Source: Verrucomicrobiia bacterium | GTDB taxonomy: Bacteria > Verrucomicrobiota > Verrucomicrobiia > Limisphaerales > JADLHS01 | NCBI GenBank assembly: GCA_023953615.1 | Contig: JAMLJH010000001.1 | Span: 2,149,360 to 2,213,359 of the forward strand | Direction: 5' to 3' | DNA length: 64,000 nucleotides | Part shown: piece after piece, positions 56,767-64,000 of the stretch | How positions within the stretch are numbered: the stretch's first letter is position 1 | Layout of the letters: each line of letters begins with the position of its first letter | Translations under genes and position numbers: made by a program | Notes under the pieces: model-generated | What the model was told of the DNA's origin: nothing | The model's input: the letters and a program-made list of their open reading frames with translations, nothing else | The model's database searches: none

Positions 56767-59463
56767 ATGACCAAAGCCGCCGCCATTAAAATTCTCGCCG
56801 CCGTGCTCGCCACCACCTTGCTTGCGACAACCAATGTTGTCGGAGCCGAGACGGATGTTGCCATTTCGGAAGCCGTCCGCCGCGATGCCAACAAGATTCT
56901 GCTCCGCCAGAAACTGGAACAGGCCAACCAGGCCGTGGTCAACCGCGACATGGTCAATGCTGCCAAACTGTACGACGCTGCCGTGGAGCTGGTGGAACAG
57001 ATTGGCGCGAACAATTGCGAACTGGAAGCCGATGAAGCCATTCGCGGATTTTCCGGTGTGCGGTTGCAGTTGGTTGAATCGGCCCGGAAGCGTGGAGATT
57101 ATCGGGAAGTGGACGTGCAGTTGAACCGGATTCTTAAGGTGGACCCCAAGAATCCGCAGGCGTTATTGGCCAAACAACAAAATGACAAGACCTTGAGGGA
57201 ATTGCGGGGTCAGATTCCCACTGACGCGGCGGTGGCCGAGGCCAAAAAAGGCCAGGAAGCCTTGATTGAGTCCAACACTCATGTGCAAAACGCCCGGGTT
57301 CTTTTGGAGTCCGGTCGTTTAGACCAAGCCGATGAGGAGTTGGATCAGGCGTTGCTGCTGGTTCCCGGAAATTCTTCCGCCTTGCGTTACAAGGAGCTGG
57401 TGCGAAACCAGCGTTACCAAATCAGTTTGGCGCATAAAAACCGGGATAATGGCGAAAAGATTTTGGAAGTGGTCAATACCTATGCCGACCGCAAGGACCG
57501 GAACTCTCTGCCCGTGCCCAATCCCTACAATCGCGCCGACACGGTTCACACGGGAAAAGGGCGTCAGGCCATCTACGAAAAATTGAACAGCATCAAATTT
57601 GATATCTTCCCACCGGAAGGCTCGCCCGACTCATTGCCGCTAAGTGAAATCGTGCGGATTCTCGGCCAGGAAGCCCCGAAGCGTGATCCCAAGAAAGAAG
57701 GGGTCAATATTATGATTGATCGCACGCCGCCGTCTCAAATGGCGCAAACAGCCGTGCCCATGATTGATCCGACTACCGGCCTGCCAATGCAACAACCCAT
57801 GGGCGGCGGTGAGGAGGAGGTGGATGTTGGTTCTATTGACGTGAAATTTAGCGCGCCGCTGCGTCGGGTAACTTTGAACCAGGTGTTGGATGCCATTACC
57901 ACGGTGGCTGAACGCCCGCTTAAAATTTCGTATCGGGAATATGCCATTTACCTGTCGCTGAAGGGACAGGAAACGACGCCCCTGTTCACCCGCCAGTTCG
58001 ATCTGGACCCCAATACGTTTTATCAGGGATTGGTTAATGTGACCGGCGAGTATCTTGATATTTCCTCTCAAAGCAGCGGTGGCGGTGGTGGTGGCGGCGG
58101 TGGCGGTGGTGGTGGCAGTGGCCAAGGTTCGTTTATCATTCCGCGCGTCAGTGTTACCGGGCAGACCAGTTCCACCGGCAACCAGGGCGGTGGCGGCGGT
58201 GGCGCGCAGCAACAAATGAATGGCGGTATTCCAGGAATTACGGCAACCAACAGCATGGAAGCGGTTTCCGCGATTGCCCGTCAGTTTTTCTTCAATCTTG
58301 GTGTGAACCTGGACCCCGCTTTGGGCAAGAGCGTGTTCTTTAATGACCGCAAAGGCATCTTGTTGGTGCGGGCGACGAGTGAAGAGTTGGATTTGATTGA
58401 GCAGGTGATTCGCGTGATGAACGCGGCGCCGCCGCTGATCAATGTCAAAACGCGCTTCACCGAAATCTCGCAGAACGACAGCAAAGCGTTGGGCTTTGAT
58501 TGGTATTTGGGGAATCTCATGATTGGGAACAAATCCGCCATGTCCGGCGGTACCCAGCCCTCTTATACGGGCAGCCCCTCGCAGGGAAATCCCGCCGGAT
58601 TCTTCCCAGGCACTGATCTGGCCAATGCGATCCCACCATCGGCCTCTGACGGACTTTTGACGGGAGGCTTACGGAACACGTTCGGTACGGACGCCACCGA
58701 TATTCCGTCGCTGGCCAGTTTCACGGGAATTTTGACGGACCCGCAATTTCGGGTGGTGTTGCGCGCCATTGAACAGCGCGATGGAATCGAGCTGCTGAAC
58801 GAAGGACAGATCACCACCTTGAGTGGTCGTCAGGCGCAGATTCAAGTGGTTGAAGTGCGCACGGTCGTTACGGGTGTGGACCAGAGCCAGGGAAACCAAG
58901 GTGGCGTCGCCGCCTCCTCCGGCAGTGGCACGGTCAATCAAGCCGTCGCCGCTACGTTCCAAACGCCCAATACGTCCCCAGTACCGCTCGGTCCGGTGAT
59001 TGACGTTTTGCCGACGGTTTCGTCTGATGGCGTCACGATTCAAATGGCCATCATTCCCACCTATACCGAGTTCGTGGGTTATGACTTGAATACGGCACAG
59101 GCCTTTGTGCCGACGGCCATCACTGGAACAGGCGCCACTTTGGCGGGCACGTTGCCGCTACCCATTTTCCGCGTTCGACAATTGGCCACCAGTTGCATCG
59201 TTTGGGACGGGCAGACGGTGGTTTTGGGCGGATTGATTTCCGATACAGTGACCAAGCAGAAAGACAAGGTGCCGTTCCTAGGCGACATTCCGCTGATGGG
59301 TAAATTGTTTACCAGTGAATCGTCACAGACCAAGAAGAAGAATCTGGTGATTTTCGTTACGCCCCGAATCATTGATCCCGCTGGTAATCCGGCTCATGCG
59401 GACAACGAGATGCCGTTCGCGCAGAGCGTGCCGACGCAGATGAACAGCGCCGTGATGAGATAG
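56767..59463 (+). CDS. Secretin, Amuc_1098-like type IV pilus outer-membrane channel
   Basis: An 898-residue outer-membrane secretin. The signal peptide (MTKAAAIKILAAVLATTLLATTNVVGA) is followed by a helical TPR-like region (about 25-230), periplasmic ring domains and the secretin core (about 658-885). The core shows GPVIDVLPTVSSDG, GQTVVLGGLISD, VPFLGDIPLMGKLF and KKNLVIFVTPRIIDP. Glycine runs at about 437-452 and 473-478 interrupt the ring region. It is the last gene of the pilus set, and the order matches Akkermansia. ATG 56767 is preferred; GTG 56743 is the alternative. No pilin or ATPase is in the window. Confidence 0.92.
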   Translation: MTKAAAIKILAAVLATTLLATTNVVGAETDVAISEAVRRDANKILLRQKLEQANQAVVNRDMVNAAKLYDAAVELVEQIGANNCELEADEAIRGFSGVRLQLVESARKRGDYREVDVQLNRILKVDPKNPQALLAKQQNDKTLRELRGQIPTDAAVAEAKKGQEALIESNTHVQNARVLLESGRLDQADEELDQALLLVPGNSSALRYKELVRNQRYQISLAHKNRDNGEKILEVVNTYADRKDRNSLPVPNPYNRADTVHTGKGRQAIYEKLNSIKFDIFPPEGSPDSLPLSEIVRILGQEAPKRDPKKEGVNIMIDRTPPSQMAQTAVPMIDPTTGLPMQQPMGGGEEEVDVGSIDVKFSAPLRRVTLNQVLDAITTVAERPLKISYREYAIYLSLKGQETTPLFTRQFDLDPNTFYQGLVNVTGEYLDISSQSSGGGGGGGGGGGGGSGQGSFIIPRVSVTGQTSSTGNQGGGGGGAQQQMNGGIPGITATNSMEAVSAIARQFFFNLGVNLDPALGKSVFFNDRKGILLVRATSEELDLIEQVIRVMNAAPPLINVKTRFTEISQNDSKALGFDWYLGNLMIGNKSAMSGGTQPSYTGSPSQGNPAGFFPGTDLANAIPPSASDGLLTGGLRNTFGTDATDIPSLASFTGILTDPQFRVVLRAIEQRDGIELLNEGQITTLSGRQAQIQVVEVRTVVTGVDQSQGNQGGVAASSGSGTVNQAVAATFQTPNTSPVPLGPVIDVLPTVSSDGVTIQMAIIPTYTEFVGYDLNTAQAFVPTAITGTGATLAGTLPLPIFRVRQLATSCIVWDGQTVVLGGLISDTVTKQKDKVPFLGDIPLMGKLFTSESSQTKKKNLVIFVTPRIIDPAGNPAHADNEMPFAQSVPTQMNSAVMR

Positions 59464-59511
59464 TTGGATTTGGAAGATGATCTGATAGGAGTGTGATGAG
59501 AAAGGACTTGC

Positions 59512-60393
59512 GTGTCCCGGCTCTTGGTGGTTGACGGTCACGCATACGCCTATCGCGCATTTTACGCGATTCGCTCTTTGAAAACGCCGGACGGGCGGCC
59601 CAGCAATGCCATTTATGGTTTTGTGAAAATGCTCGGTAAGATGCGGGCCGGATTGCAACCCAGCCATTTGTTGGTGGTGTGGGATGGCGGGTTGAGTCCG
59701 GAGCGACAGCAAGCGTTACCCGGCTACAAAGCCCAGCGCCCCGAGATGCCTGATGACTTGCGGGGGCAATTGGATGAGATCGGACGCTACCTTAGCGCGG
59801 CGCGGATCGCCAGTTATTGCGAGGACGACGTGGAGGCGGATGATTACATCGCCCGAGTCGCGCAGGAAGCCGCCGCCCGCCAACTGGACGTGGTTATTGC
59901 GAGTTCGGATAAAGATTTTATGCAGTTGGTTGGGCCGCAGGTGGGTCTGCTGAATCCAAATGATAAAACGGATACGCTTTGGGCCCGGCAACAAGTCGAG
60001 GCGAAAACGGGTGTGGGTCCTGAGCAGATCGTGGATTGGTTGAGCTTGGTGGGAGATTCGGTGGATAATATCCCCGGCGCCCCAGGCATCGGGCCTAAAA
60101 CGGCCACGGCGCTGTTGAAACAATTTGAAAGTATTGACGGACTGTATCAGCGGATTGCGGAAGTCCAGCCGCAACGGGTGCGAGAAGCATTGCTGGCTGC
60201 GGCGGCGGACGTGCGGCGGAATCAAGCGTTGGTGCGCTTGAATCCAAGCGTCGGGGGTCCGGTGAAGTGGGAAGAATTGGGCGAAAAAGCGGCGAATCGC
60301 GAGGAATTGGCGAAGTTATTCCACGACTGGGGTTTCCGCTCCCTGTTGGCGGAATTGTTGAAAGTAAATCAGTCGCAGCCGGAATTGATTTGA
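59512..60393 (+). CDS. Stand-alone 5'-3' exonuclease (PolA N-domain type)
   Basis: A 293-residue protein equal to the 5'-nuclease domain of DNA polymerase I without the polymerase. Acidic metal-binding clusters are VVDGHAYAYRAFY, EDDVEADDYIA and IASSDKDFMQL. The helix-three-turn-helix segment is GDSVDNIPGAPGIGPKTATALL. It likely removes RNA primers or flaps. The start is GTG at 59512, 48 bp after the secretin stop. Its position behind the pilus genes has no evident functional link. Confidence 0.92.
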   Translation: MSRLLVVDGHAYAYRAFYAIRSLKTPDGRPSNAIYGFVKMLGKMRAGLQPSHLLVVWDGGLSPERQQALPGYKAQRPEMPDDLRGQLDEIGRYLSAARIASYCEDDVEADDYIARVAQEAAARQLDVVIASSDKDFMQLVGPQVGLLNPNDKTDTLWARQQVEAKTGVGPEQIVDWLSLVGDSVDNIPGAPGIGPKTATALLKQFESIDGLYQRIAEVQPQRVREALLAAAADVRRNQALVRLNPSVGGPVKWEELGEKAANREELAKLFHDWGFRSLLAELLKVNQSQPELI

Positions 60394-60476
60394 GTGTTGC
60401 GATGTAAGTTACGGTTGAAACAAAACGACGTGCGAGCGTTAGGTTGTTGGTGGAGCGGTGAGATTTGAAAATCATT

Positions 60477-62357
60477 ATGGCCTTTTTGTTTAAGATACGG
60501 CGAGGTGGCATTGCCGCTGGATTGAGCCTGCTGGCTTGGTCGGCTTGGTCGGCCCCGGGGAATTACGCCAGCGAAGGAGGCGAATATAAGCCGATCGGCA
60601 CTTTGATGGGCGATCAAACGTATGCTGGACTAAGCATCAAACCTTCGGGTGGGTATCTGGTCTGGCAGGATAACATTACCGATGGCGACGGCACTGGAAT
60701 CAGTGCGCGCAAGTTGGACGGCAGTTTGACGGGAACGTTCAGTCCGTTTCGGGTCAACCAAATCGGTGCGGACGATCAGGAGAAGCCGCAAGTCACCCTC
60801 TTGTCCAACGGTGGAGCGGCCTTCGTCTGGCAGGGCGGCAAACAAGGGATGCAGCATATTTACGGTCGGATACTGGGTGCGGATGGATTGTGGGCAACGG
60901 ATGATTTTCTCGTTAATACCGCCACCAACGTCACGCAGCGCGATGCCGCTGCGATTACTTTGACCAACGGGAATGTGGTGGTGGCTTGGGCCAGCGCGGG
61001 ACAGGTGTCCAGCACCAGCATGCAGGACGTTTATTTTCAAATTCTGCTGCCTGGCGGCACGAAGTACGGCGGCGAGGTTTTAGCCAATCAATACACAGCC
61101 TACAATCAACGATCCGCTCGGCTGGCTGCGTTGAGTGACGGTCGTTTCGTCGCGGTCTGGATTTCCGAATCCCGTCGCTTCGAGAACAGCGTGGATGTTT
61201 ACGGTCGGGTTTTTTCCGCGTCCGGCACGGCGGCCTCGGCTGAATTTTTAATCAATGCGGGTACGAACGTGTGCGCTAATCCTGCAGTTGCCGCCGTCGC
61301 GGATGGTGGCTTTGCGGTGACGTGGTCGGAGATGGACTTGGAAGGAGTGGATAATCGTTGGGATATTTTCGCCCGGGCCTTTTCCGCAAACCTCATGGGC
61401 GGAACTACTCGGCGTGTAAATACTTATACAGTGGGAGATCAAGTAGATCCCAAAATCAGCGCGCTGAACAGTGATTATCTGGTGGCTTGGACCAGCGTTG
61501 GCCAGGACGGTTCGCGTGAGGGAATTTACGCACAATTCCTTCAAGCCGACGGTTCGCCTCAAGGCTCGGAGTTCGGAGTGAACACAACTACGATCAGTCA
61601 GCAGGTCATGCCGGTTATTGCTTCCGACGGCGCCGCGCGGTTTATGACGGTATGGTCCGGTTATGCGGGTGGCGGCGCGAGCATGGATTTGTATGCCCAG
61701 CGCTATGTAAATACGGATCAGCCGCTGAACGCGCCGGGCGCGCCCATTGTCAGTGTGCTGGATACCACCCGGCTGGCGTTGACCTGGCCTCATGTGGACG
61801 GAATAAGCGTGGCCAGCTACGAGGTCTATATTGACGGCGCGTCAACGGCGGCGGTGGAGACGACTAATAACTTTTGGACCGCCACCGCCTTGAGCGCGGG
61901 CAGCACGCACACCTTCCGGCTTGCGTATGTGTTGCCAGACGGACGAAGCTCGCCGTTGTCTCCGGTGGCCACTGGCACCACCTACCTTTTCCCATTCGCT
62001 TGGCAGAGCATTCCGTACGATTGGATGTACGCCAATTTTGGAAGTGATGTGAATACTTGGCCTCGGGTCGACCTGGACAGCGATGGCGATGGGGTTTCGA
62101 ATCTCCTGGAATTTTTACAGGGTACGGACCCGACCGATTCCGCCAGCGTTTTGAAGTACCAACTGCGCCTCACTGAGCAGGGAGTGTTTTTGGATTGGAA
62201 TACGCAACCTGGATTACTTTATCAGGTGCAGTTCACGCCGGTGTTGAACGGGACATGGACGGATTTGGGAGGGGCACGATTTGCCGCAAGCACCAATGAC
62301 TCCCTGTTTGTCGGCCAGAGCAGTGGTGGATTTTACCGAATTGGACGCGTTCGCTAA
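60477..62357 (+). CDS. Secreted repeat protein with FN3 and calcium-binding-like motif
   Basis: A 626-residue exported protein. A signal peptide (GGIAAGLSLLAWSAWSA) is followed by about seven repeats of a form G(G/R)xVxVW...DVYxRxFxxxG (about 45-410), a beta-propeller-like pattern. An FN3 domain (about 418-505) leads to DLDSDGDGVSNLLEFLQGTDP, a thrombospondin-3/EF-hand-like calcium motif. The C-terminal module (GLLYQVQF...GGFYRIGRVR) resembles the one ending the S8 protease. The ATG at 60477 is chosen; a TTG four codons earlier is in frame. The function is unknown and cell-surface display is inferred. Its stop overlaps the next start. Confidence 0.75.
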   Translation: MAFLFKIRRGGIAAGLSLLAWSAWSAPGNYASEGGEYKPIGTLMGDQTYAGLSIKPSGGYLVWQDNITDGDGTGISARKLDGSLTGTFSPFRVNQIGADDQEKPQVTLLSNGGAAFVWQGGKQGMQHIYGRILGADGLWATDDFLVNTATNVTQRDAAAITLTNGNVVVAWASAGQVSSTSMQDVYFQILLPGGTKYGGEVLANQYTAYNQRSARLAALSDGRFVAVWISESRRFENSVDVYGRVFSASGTAASAEFLINAGTNVCANPAVAAVADGGFAVTWSEMDLEGVDNRWDIFARAFSANLMGGTTRRVNTYTVGDQVDPKISALNSDYLVAWTSVGQDGSREGIYAQFLQADGSPQGSEFGVNTTTISQQVMPVIASDGAARFMTVWSGYAGGGASMDLYAQRYVNTDQPLNAPGAPIVSVLDTTRLALTWPHVDGISVASYEVYIDGASTAAVETTNNFWTATALSAGSTHTFRLAYVLPDGRSSPLSPVATGTTYLFPFAWQSIPYDWMYANFGSDVNTWPRVDLDSDGDGVSNLLEFLQGTDPTDSASVLKYQLRLTEQGVFLDWNTQPGLLYQVQFTPVLNGTWTDLGGARFAASTNDSLFVGQSSGGFYRIGRVR

Positions 62358-64000
62358 TGAAAGTTTTTATGGCGCAAAAGTTTCGTAATTTTTGGATGGT
62401 GGTAGGGTTGGTTCTGCCGGTTGGCGTCGCCTTTGGCGCGGCGTTCATCGGGCCGAATAACGAAGCGTACCAAATCACGGAGAACGGGTACAATCCGAAT
62501 ATTCTCGATGCTCTACCGACCGGGCCCAAAAATCTGGGTGAAGAATATCGGCGGGTGACGCCGGTCATGTTCTATACGTTTGACCAAAACTTTATTGATT
62601 ATTTCGGCACCAATGGCATGGATGCGGTTGATCGTGCATTTCAAGTTTTCAATGGCTTGACCAATGTTTCCGGCTACAGCGCTGATCTACTGGAGTTTCC
62701 CATGGAGGCGCAGCGGGTTAACTATCAAGCGCAGGCGTTGTTTCTGAACGACCTGAAATCTGCGACCATGAGCATGATCATGGAGCAATTGGGCGCGGCG
62801 CAACCTGATCGCTACGTGTGGACCCTCCATGCGCGCTGGCACGAAGGAAACGTGGAGTGCCCAGCGGGACAAAATTATTTGGTGGTCAAACGGAATTTTG
62901 ATCCGGTGACCAGCGGCTTGGATCAGTTGCAGGCCAGCAGCTACGTGAACGGCACCTTGTTCAGCTACAAGATTGTTGAGTTTTGCGATCCGCCTACTCC
63001 ATTCGGCTGGCTGGCGGACGCAGTGGAGTTCAATGTGGACCCCTTGGCCACGCCATTTACCGCCGTTGCTTCGGGATTTGGGTCGATGCCCTATTTGTTG
63101 GGCGGCACGGCGCTGACGGCCCTGGGCGGATTGGGTGAGGGGTATTATTATACGGGTTTGACCCGAGACGATGTTGGCGCGTTGCGGTATTTGATGCGCT
63201 CCAGCAACATCAATTTGGAAGGTGCAGGTACCAACGTTCTGACCTACGTGACCAACACCACCGCGGAGCTTTTGGGGACCGAGGATCTGGCCACCTTTAT
63301 TGAAAATGCACGAGTAAGCGATCCGGGTACATTAACGGCGCTTTATCCAGGATTACAGATTGCCAACTCCTCCTCGTATTTCACCAATGTCATTGCCACC
63401 AACACGGTTTTCTACGTGACGAATGTTCCGTTCGCCCCGGCGGGAATGGCGGTGCTGCGCTCGGCCAACGTGGTGACCACCAACATCCAGCGCCACTTCT
63501 ACCACGAATTCCTAAACGCCTACATTACCCCGGAATATCAATTAACTTCCAATTTTGAAGTGCCCCTGGTACCCGGTCACACCACAACCAATTACACGAT
63601 TGATAACGTAATTACAAATGTCTCCGCTGAGGCCTGCCCCCCGATGAGTCCGGCAGGAAGCATCTGCACCAACGTCACTATCCAAAGCGAAGTATTTAAT
63701 AGCGTGGGCGGCGACTTCTATATTTTACCAACCAACTGGTGCGCGATCGGAAATGTGCAGACGCAATTGGTTCGCGTGGTGACGCTGGAAGGTGAAACTT
63801 TCACCGTGACTAATGCCCCGGGCACCATCAATACGAATGAAATTTCGTTCACCGTTACGCCCACGCTCACTTACACCCAATATGTTTATCAGGTGTACCC
63901 GGTGAGTTGTCCGGAAGACTGGGCGGGATATCGCCGAGGGATTGAGCGCGTCCAATTTGTGCGACGCGATTACGACTCCTTGATTGGTCAATTTTATTAT
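62357..64000 (+). CDS. Hypothetical secreted protein, 5' part (cut by window end)
   Basis: The frame is open from the ATG at 62357 to the last base, 548 codons, and shares one base with the preceding stop (taATG), so translation is probably coupled. A signal peptide-like segment (NFWMVVGLVLPVGVAFGAAFIG) opens it. The body carries many Asn/Thr-rich beta segments such as TNTVFYVTNVPFAPAG, and NVVTTNIQRHFYHEF. A hydrophobic Gly-rich stretch reads LGGTALTALGGLGEGYYYTG. I do not recognise a family. The predicted N-terminal half shows no catalytic motif. The product may be part of a surface or matrix structure with the preceding gene. Confidence 0.75.
   Translation, partial: MKVFMAQKFRNFWMVVGLVLPVGVAFGAAFIGPNNEAYQITENGYNPNILDALPTGPKNLGEEYRRVTPVMFYTFDQNFIDYFGTNGMDAVDRAFQVFNGLTNVSGYSADLLEFPMEAQRVNYQAQALFLNDLKSATMSMIMEQLGAAQPDRYVWTLHARWHEGNVECPAGQNYLVVKRNFDPVTSGLDQLQASSYVNGTLFSYKIVEFCDPPTPFGWLADAVEFNVDPLATPFTAVASGFGSMPYLLGGTALTALGGLGEGYYYTGLTRDDVGALRYLMRSSNINLEGAGTNVLTYVTNTTAELLGTEDLATFIENARVSDPGTLTALYPGLQIANSSSYFTNVIATNTVFYVTNVPFAPAGMAVLRSANVVTTNIQRHFYHEFLNAYITPEYQLTSNFEVPLVPGHTTTNYTIDNVITNVSAEACPPMSPAGSICTNVTIQSEVFNSVGGDFYILPTNWCAIGNVQTQLVRVVTLEGETFTVTNAPGTINTNEISFTVTPTLTYTQYVYQVYPVSCPEDWAGYRRGIERVQFVRRDYDSLIGQFYY

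Overview
The window is a GC-rich chromosomal segment of a Gram-negative bacterium, most likely a member of the Verrucomicrobiota. Three things point there. Two large proteins combine the 'Pirellula/Verrucomicrobium' membrane-bound dehydrogenase propeller with HEAT-like repeats and a PVC-type cytochrome c. A four-gene pilus locus matches in order and architecture the Akkermansia Amuc_1101-1100-1099-1098 set. Several secreted proteins end in the short YQ(V/L)(E/Q)...FYR(V/I) module that is common in this phylum. lpxA, lpxK and an LpxL-type acyltransferase indicate an LPS outer membrane. I cannot assign a class or genus from sequence alone.

Layout. 1-2.0 kb: end of an ACP phosphodiesterase gene, pdxJ and a YmdB-type phosphodiesterase. 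2.3-9.6 kb: a secreted FN3/Ig-repeat protein, a 1426-residue secreted subtilase and a degenerate receiver protein. 9.67-11.12 kb: a complete ISKra4-type insertion sequence with 25-bp inverted repeats, a 9-bp target duplication and an A9 frameshift site. 11.3-13.5 kb: cold-shock protein, hemW and rsmI. 13.6-28.7 kb, all on the minus strand: a ceramidase-like protein, a PVC dehydrogenase/cytochrome c, a GH95-type glycosidase, a GH2 beta-galactosidase, and a LuxR-type response regulator with a beta-propeller sensor kinase. This looks like a glycan and glycolipid scavenging region with its own two-component system. 28.9-31.1 kb: argB, a small membrane protein between two copies of a 60-bp repeat, and a nucleotidyltransferase-fold protein.

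31.1-42.0 kb, minus strand: an MFS transporter, a PEP-hydrolase-family TIM barrel, an IS110 element, a cupin, a 1702-residue ThuA-dehydrogenase-cytochrome c-ThuA fusion and a Tm-1-like (UPF0261) protein. The TIM barrel and UPF0261 proteins are the two halves that plants fuse as Tm-1. 42.2-52.7 kb: lpxA, an AsmA-like protein, an unknown secreted protein, a roughly 400-bp array of hairpins with conserved loops and varying stems, a purple-acid-phosphatase-like enzyme, lpxK, an lpxL-like gene and ftsK. 52.9-59.5 kb: the pilus operon (PilM/PilN fusion, Amuc_1100-like, Amuc_1099-like, secretin). 59.5-64.0 kb: a stand-alone 5'-3' exonuclease and two translationally coupled secreted proteins, the second cut by the window end.

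No rRNA, tRNA or CRISPR array was recognised. The most interesting items are the pilus locus, the split Tm-1 locus with its giant redox fusion, the hairpin array, and a probable bridge RNA beside the IS110 transposase.
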